Below, piece after piece: positions 36,831 to 45,678 of a DNA stretch of 64,000 bases. Location: contig NZ_FPBC01000004.1 in NCBI RefSeq assembly GCF_900116605.1, positions 124,001 to 188,000 of the forward strand. The letters are read 5' to 3'. The first letter of the stretch is position 1. Each line of letters opens with the position of its first letter. The position numbers were made by a program, and so were the translations under genes. The notes under the pieces were generated by a model. It did no database searches, was not told the origin of the DNA, and was given only the letters and a program-made list of their open reading frames with translations. Source of the stretch: Pseudomonas marincola. GTDB taxonomy: Bacteria; Pseudomonadota; Gammaproteobacteria; Pseudomonadales; Pseudomonadaceae.

Positions 36831-39116
36831 TCAGGAACGACGGGCGTAGCGCTTGAGCATGCTCGGCACATCGAGGATCAGCGCGATTCGACCGTCGCCG
36901 GTAATGGTCGCCCCGGAAATGCCCGGTGTGCCCTGAAGCATTTTGCCCAACGGCTTGATGACCACTTCTTCCTGCCCGACCAACTGGTCGACAACAAAGC
37001 CGACGCGCTGATTACCCACAGTCAGAATCACCACATGGCCTTCAACCTGCTCTTCGTGAGCAGCCTGGCCAACGAGCCAGCGCTTGAGATAGAACAGTGG
37101 CAATGCCTTGTCACGGACGATGACCATTTCCTGACCGTCCACCACATTGGTGCGAGACAGGTCGAGGTGGAAAATTTCATTGACGTTGACCAGCGGGAAC
37201 GCAAACGCCTGATTGGCCAGCATGACCATCAGCGTTGGCATGATTGCCAGCGTCAGCGGCACCTTGATGACGATCCGCGAGCCCTGACCCTTGACCGAGA
37301 AGACGTTGACCGTGCCGTTGAGCTGGCTGATCTTGGTTTTCACCACGTCCATGCCAACACCGCGACCGGACACATCGGAAATCTCGGTTTTGGTCGAGAA
37401 GCCCGGCGCGAAAATCAGGTTGTAGCATTCAAATTCATTGAGCCGGTCGGCCGCTTCCTTCTCCAGCAAACCTTTCTCGACAGCCTTGCGGCGCAGCACA
37501 TCGGCATCCATTCCCTTGCCATCATCGCTGATGACCAGAAGGATATGATCGCCTTCCTGTTCGGCCGAGAGCACCACTTTACCGCCGCGCGATTTGCCCG
37601 CAGCCACGCGCTCTTCCGGGGTTTCAATACCGTGGTCAACCGCATTGCGCACCAAGTGAACCAGCGGATCAGCCAAGGCTTCAACGAGGTTCTTGTCGAG
37701 GTCGGTTTCTTCACCGATCAACTCAAGCGAGATTTCCTTTTTCAAACTACGCGCCAGGTCACGAACCAGTCGCGGGAAACGCCCGAAGACTTTCTTGATC
37801 GGTTGCATGCGGGTTTTCATCACCGCGGATTGCAGGTCTGCGGTGACAACATCGAGATTCGATACGGCTTTGGCCATCGCCTCGTCGCTGCTGGTTGAAC
37901 CCAGACGCACCAGCCGGTTACGCACCAACACCAGCTCGCCAACCATGTTCATGATTTCATCAAGCCGGGCCGTGTCCACCCGCACAGTGGTTTCGGCCTC
38001 ATTGACCGGTGCAGCTTTTTCAGGCGCAGGGGCTTTGGCTGGCGCAGCAGCAACTGGTTTTGCTACAGGCTTGGCCGCTGGCTTTTCTACCGCCTTGGCA
38101 GCAACGGGCGCGGCATTGACGGCCGGCGTTTCCGAGAACTTGCCTTTGCCGTGCAGTTCATCCAGCAGCGCTTCAAATTCATCGTCATTGATTTCATCAG
38201 CGCTCGCCGCGCTGCTGGCAGCAACCGGGGCCACTGGTTCACTCGGCGTACTGGCAGCCGAAGCTGTGGCAGGCAACCCTGGGGCAGCTCCGCTGGCGAA
38301 TTGACCTTTGCCGTGCAACTGATCGAGCAGGGCTTCGAATTCGTCGTCGGTGATTTCGTCGGGCGCATCGGCCACGGCTACATCGTCATCCTGCTGAGCC
38401 TTAACTGGCTGACCGCCTGCGTTGGCCACAAATTGGCCTTTACCGTGCAGCTGGTCGAGTAACGACTCGAACTCGTCATCGGTGATTTCATCACTGTCTG
38501 ACGGTTGCGCCGCACTGGCTACCGGGCTGGCTGGCGCTTTTTGCGCCTGCGCTGCGTTATCTGCCAATGCGCTGAGCAGCTGCTCGAATTCATCGTCGGC
38601 AATAGCAGCATCACCTGCCACAGCACTGGCTGCCACATCATCGGCTGCCGCATCATCGGCTGCCGCAGGGTTGTCAGCCACAACGTGTTCTGTAACAGGG
38701 GCTGGGGCTTCTTCGTTCAACAGTTCTTGTGGCTGGGCAAGATTGGCCAAAGCCGCGAGCAGTTCGGGCGTTGCCGGGGTCAGCTCGGCGCCTTCGCGCA
38801 CTTGGTCAAACATGGCATTGACGGTGTCCAATGCCTCCAGCACGACGTCCATCAATTCAGAGTCGACGCGACGCTCACCCTTGCGCAGGATGTCGAAGAC
38901 GTTCTCGGCAATGTGACAGCACTCAACCAACGCATTCAGCTGGAGAAAGCCCGCACCACCTTTTACGGTATGAAACCCGCGAAAAATCGCGTTCAACAGG
39001 TTCATATCGTCAGGGCGGCTTTCAAGCTCTACCAGCTGTTCAGACAGCTGCTCGAGAATCTCGCCGGCCTCTACCAGGAAATCCTGGAGGATTTCTTCAT
39101 CGGCGCCGAAGCTCAT
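36831..39116 (-). CDS. cheA: Chemotaxis histidine kinase CheA
   Basis: 761 residues: P1 Hpt with the phospho-histidine in FHTVKGGAGF (H49), a linker of about 260 residues, P3 dimerisation helices (from about 380), the P4 kinase domain (LVHLVRNAVDHGIETPEER and GRGVGMDVV), and a P5 CheW-like domain. Where other CheA proteins have a P2 domain, the linker has three near-identical copies of a DEITDDEFEALLDQLHGKG motif (residues 209-229, 253-273, 307-327) and a weaker one near 172. No typical P2 fold is recognisable. A sigma-28-like motif lies upstream within cheZ. Confidence 0.96.
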   Translation of the reverse strand: MSFGADEEILQDFLVEAGEILEQLSEQLVELESRPDDMNLLNAIFRGFHTVKGGAGFLQLNALVECCHIAENVFDILRKGERRVDSELMDVVLEALDTVNAMFDQVREGAELTPATPELLAALANLAQPQELLNEEAPAPVTEHVVADNPAAADDAAADDVAASAVAGDAAIADDEFEQLLSALADNAAQAQKAPASPVASAAQPSDSDEITDDEFESLLDQLHGKGQFVANAGGQPVKAQQDDDVAVADAPDEITDDEFEALLDQLHGKGQFASGAAPGLPATASAASTPSEPVAPVAASSAASADEINDDEFEALLDELHGKGKFSETPAVNAAPVAAKAVEKPAAKPVAKPVAAAPAKAPAPEKAAPVNEAETTVRVDTARLDEIMNMVGELVLVRNRLVRLGSTSSDEAMAKAVSNLDVVTADLQSAVMKTRMQPIKKVFGRFPRLVRDLARSLKKEISLELIGEETDLDKNLVEALADPLVHLVRNAVDHGIETPEERVAAGKSRGGKVVLSAEQEGDHILLVISDDGKGMDADVLRRKAVEKGLLEKEAADRLNEFECYNLIFAPGFSTKTEISDVSGRGVGMDVVKTKISQLNGTVNVFSVKGQGSRIVIKVPLTLAIMPTLMVMLANQAFAFPLVNVNEIFHLDLSRTNVVDGQEMVIVRDKALPLFYLKRWLVGQAAHEEQVEGHVVILTVGNQRVGFVVDQLVGQEEVVIKPLGKMLQGTPGISGATITGDGRIALILDVPSMLKRYARRS

Positions 39117-39129
39117 AATGGACCTGCTC

Positions 39130-39918
39130 CTAAAACCCTAAGCTTGATAACAAATCGTCGACGTCGTCCTGACAGGATGCAACGTCATCAAGCTTATCGG
39201 CATGAATCTGCGGACCTTCACCGTGACTTGCACTTTTTTCTTTGTGAGCCTTCTCAGACCCTGAAATTTCGCCGTGTTCGATACCGGCAAAACGGTCTAC
39301 ACGGCTGGCCATGAGCATCAGATTCAACAGATTGCTTTCAACTTCGGTGACCAGCTGAGTCACACGCTTGATGACCTGACCGGTGAGATCCTGATAATCC
39401 TGCGCCAACAAAATGTCATTCAAGTGCCCTGAAACCGCAGCACCATCCTGCGCCGTGCGGGCAAGGAACTGCTCGATTCGACGGGTAAGCTCACGAAAAC
39501 CATCGGCGTCCATTTCGCGGCGCATGAAGCGCCCCCAATCTTCGCTGAGGGTTTGCGCCTCGGTGCTGACCTGCGTGACTAAAGGGCTGCTCAGCTCGAC
39601 CAGATCCATGGTCCGATTGGCAGCTTTCTCCGTCATCGTCACCACGTAATTGAGACGCTCAGTGGCGTCGGCAATTTGTGAGACTTCGCTGGCATGTGGC
39701 AAGCGCGGGTCGAGCTTGAAGTTGACGATGGCATTGTGCAGCTCACGCGTCAGCTTGCCGACTTCGTGAAACAGGCCACGATCACGCGTCTTGTTAAGCT
39801 CATTGATGAGTTGCACCGCCTCGCCAATGTCGCCTTTTTCTAGGCTGTCGACTAATTGGCTGGCGTTAAGCTTTAAAGCTGATTCAAAACCAGCCTTACT
39901 GGAGTCCTGGTATTCCAT
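39130..39918 (-). CDS. cheZ: CheY-P phosphatase CheZ
   Basis: 262 residues, mostly helical, with the catalytic signature LLAQDYQDLTGQVIKR (about 170-185) and the C-terminal CheY-binding peptide DDVDDLLSSLGF. The ATG at 39918 has a GAGG ribosome site, and the upstream extension overlapping cheY is discarded. Confidence 0.95.
   Translation of the reverse strand: MEYQDSSKAGFESALKLNASQLVDSLEKGDIGEAVQLINELNKTRDRGLFHEVGKLTRELHNAIVNFKLDPRLPHASEVSQIADATERLNYVVTMTEKAANRTMDLVELSSPLVTQVSTEAQTLSEDWGRFMRREMDADGFRELTRRIEQFLARTAQDGAAVSGHLNDILLAQDYQDLTGQVIKRVTQLVTEVESNLLNLMLMASRVDRFAGIEHGEISGSEKAHKEKSASHGEGPQIHADKLDDVASCQDDVDDLLSSLGF
39194..39220 (-). promoter_or_regulatory. Sigma-28-like motif inside cheZ, upstream of cheA
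   Basis: On the minus strand TGAAGGTC (39213-39220), an 11-bp spacer and a perfect GCCGATAA (39194-39201) match the sigma-28 pattern with 5/8 and 8/8 bases. A start here would lie about 70 bp before the cheA ATG. It sits within coding sequence, so chance is possible. Confidence 0.4.
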
Positions 39919-39937
39919 TGCAACCTCGCGGCGTGGA

Positions 39938-40312
39938 TCAGCCGTTGACTCGCTCAAAGATTTTCTCGATTTTTTCTTTCAGCACTTGAGCGGTGAAAGG
40001 TTTGACCACGTAGCCGTTAACGCCGGCCTGCGCTGCCTCGATAATCTGGTCACGCTTGGCTTCAGCCGTCACCATCAATACCGGCATACCCTTGAGGCGC
40101 TCATCCGCGCGCACGGCACGCAGCAAATCAATGCCGCTCATGCCAGGCATGTTCCAGTCTGTTACCAAAAAGTCGAAACTACCGCTCTGCAGCATCGGCA
40201 AGGCGGTTACGCCATCATCCGCTTCAGCAGTGTTGGTGAACCCCAAATCGCGCAGCAGGTTCTTAATAATCCGACGCATCGTTGAAAAGTCATCAACGAT
40301 GAGGATTTTCAT
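39938..40312 (-). CDS. cheY: Chemotaxis response regulator CheY
   Basis: 124 residues, a lone receiver domain with the phospho-acceptor D52 in LVTDWNMPG and switch lysine in YVVKPF. It binds FliM when phosphorylated. The ATG at 40312 gives the known Pseudomonas N-terminus MKILIVDD, yet the GGAGG ribosome site is well spaced for an in-frame TTG at 40324 instead, which would add four residues (MDKN). Both starts are possible. Confidence 0.95.
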   Translation of the reverse strand: MKILIVDDFSTMRRIIKNLLRDLGFTNTAEADDGVTALPMLQSGSFDFLVTDWNMPGMSGIDLLRAVRADERLKGMPVLMVTAEAKRDQIIEAAQAGVNGYVVKPFTAQVLKEKIEKIFERVNG

Positions 40313-40414
40313 ATTTTTGTCCAAGTCGACCTCCGAACAGTCCCAAACGCACCCAACTGATGGGCACGCCCCTTAATCAAGAAACCGGCTGATTGGCCCG
40401 CGTTCCAGCAATAT

Positions 40415-40437
40415 GCAACGTTGCTCTGGCGCGCCAG
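40415..40437. repeat. Paired palindromes between fliA and cheY
   Basis: GCAACGTTGC (40415-40424) and CTGGCGCGCCAG (40426-40437) are two perfect palindromes one base apart, just after the fliA stop. They could be part of a transcript-end structure or protein-binding sites; there is no T tract. Confidence 0.45.
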
Positions 40438-40445
40438 AAATCTGT

Positions 40446-41189
40446 TTACTTCGCCCGCCACTCACTCAGCCGCGCCCGCAAACGAGCGGCACACTGGCTG
40501 TGTAACTGGCTTACCCGAGACTCACTCACCCCAAGCACCTCACCAATTTCCTTGAGGTTCAGCTCTTCGTCGTAGTACAGCGACAAGACCAGGCGTTCAC
40601 GCTCCGGCAGATTGCCGATGGCGTCTGCCAGTGCGCTTTGAAAGCGCTCGTCTTCCAGCTCACGCGAAGGCCCGGGATGATGACTATTGACGTCTTCCTG
40701 CAATCCGCCCTGCTCACCGTCCTGTAAAAGGTCGTCAAAACTGAACAGGCGACTGCCCAAAGTGTCGCCAAGAATGCCGTAGTAATCTTCGAGACTCAAT
40801 TGGAGTTCGGCAGCAACCTCCTGATCTTTAGCGTCTCGACCCGTTCTGGCTTCAATTTTTCGAATTGCATCACTGACCATGCGGCTATTTCGATGGACCG
40901 AACGGGGGGCCCAGTCGCCTTTGCGCACCTCATCGAGCATGGAGCCACGAATGCGGATACCGGCAAAGGTTTCGAAACTGGCGCCTTTGCTGGCGTCATA
41001 TTTCTTCGATGCTTCCAGCAGGCCGAGCATGCCGGCCTGAATCAGGTCGTCGACCTGAACGTTTGCCGGCAGTCTGGCCAGCAAGTGGTAGGCGATACGT
41101 TTGACAAGCGGCGCGTAACGTTCAATCAACTGATGCTGAGCGTCCATGGCTTGCGCCTTGCTATACATACGTAGGCCTGCGTTGCTCAT
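40446..41189 (-). CDS. fliA: Flagellar sigma factor FliA (sigma-28)
   Basis: 247 residues with sigma-70 regions 2, 3 and 4: YAPLVKRIAYHLLARLPANVQVDDLIQAGMLGLLEA (region 2), WAPRSVHRNSRMVSDAIRKIE (region 3) and LSLYYDEELNLKEIGEVLGVSESRVSQLHSQ (region 4). It directs late flagellar and chemotaxis transcription. The start overlaps the fleN stop by 4 bp. Confidence 0.97.
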   Translation of the reverse strand: MSNAGLRMYSKAQAMDAQHQLIERYAPLVKRIAYHLLARLPANVQVDDLIQAGMLGLLEASKKYDASKGASFETFAGIRIRGSMLDEVRKGDWAPRSVHRNSRMVSDAIRKIEARTGRDAKDQEVAAELQLSLEDYYGILGDTLGSRLFSFDDLLQDGEQGGLQEDVNSHHPGPSRELEDERFQSALADAIGNLPERERLVLSLYYDEELNLKEIGEVLGVSESRVSQLHSQCAARLRARLSEWRAK

Positions 41190-42016
41190 GGCTCGATTTC
41201 CTGTATGGCGGGCTGGACCAGACGCTCGACAAAAAACTCGAGGTGGCCACGCGGGTTGGCAGGGAGCGGCCAGGCATCAACCTTCTCGGCGATTGCCTTG
41301 AACGCCAGGGAGCATTTCGAGCGCGGAAACGCCTCGTACACTGCACGCTGTTTCTGCACGGCTTTACGCACGCTTTCGTCGTAAGGCACCGCGCCAACAT
41401 ACTGCAACGCCACATCGAGGAAACGATCGGTCACCTTGCTCAGTTTGGTGAACAGGTTGCGACCTTCCTGCGGCGTGTGCGCCATGTTGGCCAGCACGCG
41501 GAAACGGTTCATGCCGAAATCGCGGTTGAGCAACTTGATCAGCGCGTAGGCGTCGGTAATTGAGGTTGGCTCATCGCACACCACCACCAGCACTTCCTGG
41601 GCGGCGCGCACGAAACTCACCACCGAGTCGCCAATACCGGCGGCGGTGTCGACGATCAGTACATCGAGGTTATCGCTGATATCACTGAATGCCTGGATCA
41701 GGCCGGCATGCTGCATGGGCGACAACTGCACCATGCTCTGAGTACCGGACGCGGCCGGAACGACACGCACGCCACCGGGGCCCTGCAGAATCACATCACG
41801 CAGATCACATTCACCGCTGATCACATCAGCCAGTGTGCGCTTTGGCGTCAGCCCAAGCAGTACGTCGATATTGGCCAGACCAAGGTCGGCATCCATAAGC
41901 ATGACCCGACGCCCGAGTTCCGCCAGCGCCAGCGCGAGGTTCACCGACACGTTGGTCTTGCCGACGCCACCTTTGCCACCAGTTACCGCGATCACCTGTA
42001 CGGGATGCTTAACCAT
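41186..42016 (-). CDS. fleN: Flagellar number regulator FleN (FlhG family)
   Basis: 276 residues, a MinD-like ATPase with deviant Walker A TGGKGGVGKTNVSVNLALALA and VMLMDADLGLANIDVLLGL. In Pseudomonas, FleN binds FleQ and restrains flagellar gene expression so that flagella stay single or few. The gene follows flhF. Confidence 0.96.
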   Translation of the reverse strand: MVKHPVQVIAVTGGKGGVGKTNVSVNLALALAELGRRVMLMDADLGLANIDVLLGLTPKRTLADVISGECDLRDVILQGPGGVRVVPAASGTQSMVQLSPMQHAGLIQAFSDISDNLDVLIVDTAAGIGDSVVSFVRAAQEVLVVVCDEPTSITDAYALIKLLNRDFGMNRFRVLANMAHTPQEGRNLFTKLSKVTDRFLDVALQYVGAVPYDESVRKAVQKQRAVYEAFPRSKCSLAFKAIAEKVDAWPLPANPRGHLEFFVERLVQPAIQEIEP

Positions 42017-42076
42017 TTTTTTCCGTTACCTTGTCAATCCGTCGTGAGCCCATGGCTTATTCTGCCCTGCAAACCA

Positions 42077-42097
42077 CCCACTAGGCCAGATAGTGGG
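42077..42097. repeat. Hairpin between flhF and fleN
   Basis: CCCACTA (42077-42083) pairs with TAGTGGG (42091-42097) around a 7-nt loop in the 105-bp gap. There is no T tract; it may be an attenuating or stabilising hairpin. Confidence 0.5.
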
Positions 42098-42121
42098 CCT
42101 ATAACCGTGTAATTCATTCTA

Positions 42122-43414
42122 CTAACTGGCGCGCAAAGCCGGTTGGCTGCCGATTGCACTGTACATTTGCGCCATTGTGTCTTCGCTGGGCTCATCTTGA
42201 GCCTGCATGCCAACGGCCCGGCTTACCAGCTGATGGCTACGCGGAATCTGCAAGTCATCCGGAATCCGCGGACCATCTGTGGTGTACGCCACAGGCAGAC
42301 GCTGGCTGATGGCCAGGCTCAATACGCCGCCCAGACTGCCAGCTTCATCCAGTTTAGTCAGCACGCAGCCTGCCAGCCCACAACGCTTGTAGGTGTGAAA
42401 GGCGGCGGTGAGCACTTGATCCTGACTGGTGGCGGCCATAACCAGATAGTTGCGTGCATGCACGCCACGGCTGGCCAATGCCTCTAGCTGCATGCGCAGC
42501 GCCGGATCATTGGCGGGCAAACCAGCGGTATCGATCAACACCACGCGACGACGCGCCAACGGTGCCAGCGCCTGAGTCAGTGACTGGCCAGGATCGACCT
42601 GAGTGACCGACACATTGAGAATGCGCCCCAGCGTGTTCAATTGTTCCTGCGCGCCGATGCGGTAGCTGTCCATGCTCACCAGCGCCACATTCTGCGCGCC
42701 GTACTTGAGCACATAACGTGCAGCCAGCTTGGCCAGCGTGGTGGTTTTACCCATACCTGCCGGCCCCACCAGCGCGATAACCCCGCCCTCTTCCAGCGGC
42801 TCGACCTTCGGCGTGTTGATAGCCTGCGCCAGATGCGCCAGCAACATGCGCCAGGCCTGACGTGGCTCATCAATATTTGAGACTTTCTCCAGCAGGCTGC
42901 GCGACAGGTCGGCAGACAAGCCCATGCGCTGCAGACGACGCCACAGATTGGCTTGCTGCGGGCGCCGCGTTTGCAGTTGGCCCCACGCCAGCGAACCCAG
43001 CTGGACCTCGATCAACTCACGCAGGCCATTAAGCTCAAAGCGCATGGCATCCAGTGCGCTCTGCTCGAAGTGACCGCCGGCAGCTGGCTGGGCGATTGGT
43101 GCGGCGGCTACAACCGGGGCCGGACCCAGGTCTTCTGCCTGCAGTTGCAAATCCTTGCTGCCAACTTCGCTGCGGGTGACCAATTCGGCATGCGCCGTCG
43201 CGATCAGCGACTGAGTCTTGCGCAACTCGGCTTCAAGCTCAGGATTAGCCTGGCGCGATGGTGCGGCCGGCATCTGGTAATCCAGCGCCGCTGTCAGCTC
43301 GACACCACCCGCCACGCGGCGATTAGCAATAATCGAGGCGTCGGCACCCAACTCATCACGCACAAGCTTCATGGCCTGACGCATATCAGCTGCGAAAAAG
43401 CGTTTAACTTGCAT
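42122..43414 (-). CDS. flhF: Polar flagellum placement GTPase FlhF
   Basis: 430 residues: N-terminal basic region (MQVKRFFAADMRQAMKLVRDELG), a middle N domain, and an SRP-type GTPase G domain with GPAGMGKTTTLAKLAARYVL, VVLIDTAGLP and TKLDEAGSLGGVLSLA. FlhF marks the cell pole for flagellum assembly. It lies directly behind flhA, 13 bp apart. Confidence 0.96.
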   Translation of the reverse strand: MQVKRFFAADMRQAMKLVRDELGADASIIANRRVAGGVELTAALDYQMPAAPSRQANPELEAELRKTQSLIATAHAELVTRSEVGSKDLQLQAEDLGPAPVVAAAPIAQPAAGGHFEQSALDAMRFELNGLRELIEVQLGSLAWGQLQTRRPQQANLWRRLQRMGLSADLSRSLLEKVSNIDEPRQAWRMLLAHLAQAINTPKVEPLEEGGVIALVGPAGMGKTTTLAKLAARYVLKYGAQNVALVSMDSYRIGAQEQLNTLGRILNVSVTQVDPGQSLTQALAPLARRRVVLIDTAGLPANDPALRMQLEALASRGVHARNYLVMAATSQDQVLTAAFHTYKRCGLAGCVLTKLDEAGSLGGVLSLAISQRLPVAYTTDGPRIPDDLQIPRSHQLVSRAVGMQAQDEPSEDTMAQMYSAIGSQPALRAS

Positions 43415-43427
43415 GCCTTAACCTCGT

Positions 43428-45557
43428 TTAGTTCTGCCCTACCGTCGCAACGATAGTGACCTGTTTATTGTCTGGAATTTCCTGGTAGGCCAGTACATGC
43501 ATACTCGGCACTGCCATCCGCGCAAACCGTGAAAGCATTGCCCGTACCGGGCCTGCTACTAACAGCACAACCGGCTTGCCGAGCATTTCCTGGCGTTGCG
43601 CAGCGTCAATCAATGAGCGCTGCAGCTTTTCAGCCATGCCCGGCTCAAGCAGGATGCCTTCATCAGCGCCTTGCCCGGCCTTCTGTAAGCTATTTAGCAA
43701 TATCTGTTCCAACCTTGGTTCCAGAGTGATCACAGGCAGCTCCGGCTCTAGTCCCACAATGCTTTGCACGATTGCACGGGCCAACGAAACCCGGACGGCT
43801 GCGACCATAGCGGCGGGATCTTGACTCTTGCCGGCGACGTTGGCCAACGCCTCAGCGATGGTGCGAATGTCACGCACCGGTACCTGCTCTTGCAGCAGCG
43901 CTTGCAACACCTTGAGCAAGGTCGACAGCGATACCAGCCCCGGGACTAATTCCTCGGCCAGCTTTGGCGAACTCTTGGCCAGCAGTTGCAGCAACTGCTG
44001 CACTTCTTCATGGCCAAGTAACTCATGCGCATGCTTGTGCAGTACCTGATTGAGATGAGTCGCCACCACGGTGCTGGCGTCGACCACGGTGTAGCCGAGG
44101 GATTGCGCCTGATCACGCTGGCTCTGGTCGATCCACACCGCCTCAAGGCCAAATGCCGGGTCTTTACCGGCAATGCCGTTCAGCGGGCCAAACACCTGCC
44201 CCGGATTGATCGCCAGCTCGCGTTCCGGGTACACCTCTGCCTCGGCAACGCTGACGCCCATCAAGGTGAGGCGGTAAGCATTCGGCTGCAAATCCAGGTT
44301 GTCGCGAATGTGCACCGAGGGCATCAAAAAGCCCATTTCCTGCGAGAGTTTCTTACGCACGCCCTTGATCCGCGCCAGCAGCTGGCCACCCTGATTGCGA
44401 TCAACCAATGGAATCAGCCGGTAGCCCACTTCGAGCCCGACCATGTCCACCGGGGTCACGTCATCCCAGCCAAGCTCCTTGGTTTCCTGAGCACGCTGAG
44501 CCGGCAGTAATTCCTGCTGACGCTGGACTTCCTTGATCTCGGTTTCCTTGACCTTGCGCTGCTTGTTGGCGATCCAGTAAGCCGCACCGGCAGCCACGAG
44601 GCCCAGGCTGATAAACGAGAAATGCGGCATGCCCGGCACCAGGCCCATGGCAATCATGATCGACGCGGCGACAGCCAGCGCACGCGGCGAGGCGAACATC
44701 TGCCGGTTGACCTGCGCACCCATGTCTTCGGAGCTGGAAACCCGGGTCACCATGATCGCGGCAGCGGTCGACAGCAGCAGTGACGGAATCTGCGCCACCA
44801 AACCGTCACCAATGGTCAGCAAGGTGTACACCTTGCCGGCGTCGGCAAAACTCAGCTGATGCTGGAAGATACCGATGGCGATACCGCCAATCAGGTTGAT
44901 GAACAAGATCAGCAGGCCCGCAATTGCGTCACCGCGAACAAACTTGCTGGCACCGTCCATCGAACCATAGAAGTCGGCTTCCTGCGCCACTTCAGTCCGG
45001 CGCTTCTTGGCTTCCGGCTGGTCGATCAGGCCGGCATTGAGATCCGCGTCGATGGCCATCTGCTTGCCTGGCATTGCATCCAGAGTGAAGCGCGCGCTCA
45101 CCTCGGAGATACGCCCGGCACCTTTGGTCACCACTACGAAGTTGATGATCATGAGGATGGCAAACACCACGATACCGACCACGTAGTTACCGCCGATCAC
45201 CACTTCACCGAAGGCCTGAATCACCTGCCCCGCCGCTGCGTGGCCGTCGTGACCATTGAGCAATACCACGCGCGTAGAGGCGACGTTTAGCGCGAGCCGG
45301 AGCAAGGTGGCGGCCAGGAGAATGGTGGGGAATACAGCAAAATCGAGCGGGCGCAGCGCGTAGATGCTCACCAGCAGTACGACGATCGACAGGGCGATAC
45401 TGAAGGTAAACAGCACATCGAGCAGGAACGGCGGGATCGGCAGCATGACCATGCCAAGCATGACCAGCAACATCAACGGAATACCGAGATTGCCTTCGCG
45501 CAAACCAGACAGGTTACTGCGCACGTTCCCCAGCATTTGTGAGCGATCTAATGCCAC
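43428..45557 (-). CDS. flhA: Flagellar export gate protein FlhA
   Basis: 709 residues: eight N-terminal membrane helices (LGIPLMLLVMLGMVMLPIPPFLLDVLFTF onwards), the FHIPEP-type conserved cytoplasmic loop after helix 4 (SARFTLDAMPGKQMAIDADLNAGL), and a large cytoplasmic domain from about 360. It forms the export gate ring with FlhB, FliP, FliQ and FliR. The GTG at 45557 follows a GGTAGG site and fits the family N-terminus. A sigma-54-type promoter lies 59 bp upstream. Confidence 0.97.
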   Translation of the reverse strand: MALDRSQMLGNVRSNLSGLREGNLGIPLMLLVMLGMVMLPIPPFLLDVLFTFSIALSIVVLLVSIYALRPLDFAVFPTILLAATLLRLALNVASTRVVLLNGHDGHAAAGQVIQAFGEVVIGGNYVVGIVVFAILMIINFVVVTKGAGRISEVSARFTLDAMPGKQMAIDADLNAGLIDQPEAKKRRTEVAQEADFYGSMDGASKFVRGDAIAGLLILFINLIGGIAIGIFQHQLSFADAGKVYTLLTIGDGLVAQIPSLLLSTAAAIMVTRVSSSEDMGAQVNRQMFASPRALAVAASIMIAMGLVPGMPHFSFISLGLVAAGAAYWIANKQRKVKETEIKEVQRQQELLPAQRAQETKELGWDDVTPVDMVGLEVGYRLIPLVDRNQGGQLLARIKGVRKKLSQEMGFLMPSVHIRDNLDLQPNAYRLTLMGVSVAEAEVYPERELAINPGQVFGPLNGIAGKDPAFGLEAVWIDQSQRDQAQSLGYTVVDASTVVATHLNQVLHKHAHELLGHEEVQQLLQLLAKSSPKLAEELVPGLVSLSTLLKVLQALLQEQVPVRDIRTIAEALANVAGKSQDPAAMVAAVRVSLARAIVQSIVGLEPELPVITLEPRLEQILLNSLQKAGQGADEGILLEPGMAEKLQRSLIDAAQRQEMLGKPVVLLVAGPVRAMLSRFARMAVPSMHVLAYQEIPDNKQVTIVATVGQN

Positions 45558-45615
45558 TTGCCTACCCCAGACGATTCAAACTTTTGACGCATGAAGCGTC
45601 CTTGGGGTTGGTTTT

Positions 45616-45630
45616 GCAAAAAGCTGTCCA
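45616..45630 (-). promoter_or_regulatory. Sigma-54 promoter of flhA
   Basis: Minus-strand TGGACAGCTTTTTGC has the GG-N10-GC spacing and TTGC -12 element of RpoN promoters; the -24 element TGGACA departs from TGGCAC by two bases. The position 59 bp before the start is suitable. Confidence 0.6.
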
Positions 45631-45632
45631 AC

Positions 45633-45659
45633 TTTGCCGGATAAGCTGTATCCGGCAAA
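45633..45659. repeat. Perfect 11-bp hairpin between flhB and flhA
   Basis: TTTGCCGGATA and TATCCGGCAAA surround a 5-nt loop, just upstream of the flhA sigma-54 motif and after the flhB stop. There is no T run on the minus strand beyond it, so termination of the upstream operon here is likely but not certain. Confidence 0.6.
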
Positions 45660-45678
45660 AACAATGGCTATTTTTGCG

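Noticed and set aside
42069..42083. Sigma-54 promoter for fleN
   Set aside because: TAGTGGGTGGTTTGC lacks the GG at the right distance from the -12 GC.
43447..43461. Sigma-54 promoter for flhF
   Set aside because: The minus-strand GGTCACTATCGTTGC has TTGC but breaks the GG-N10-GC spacing rule.
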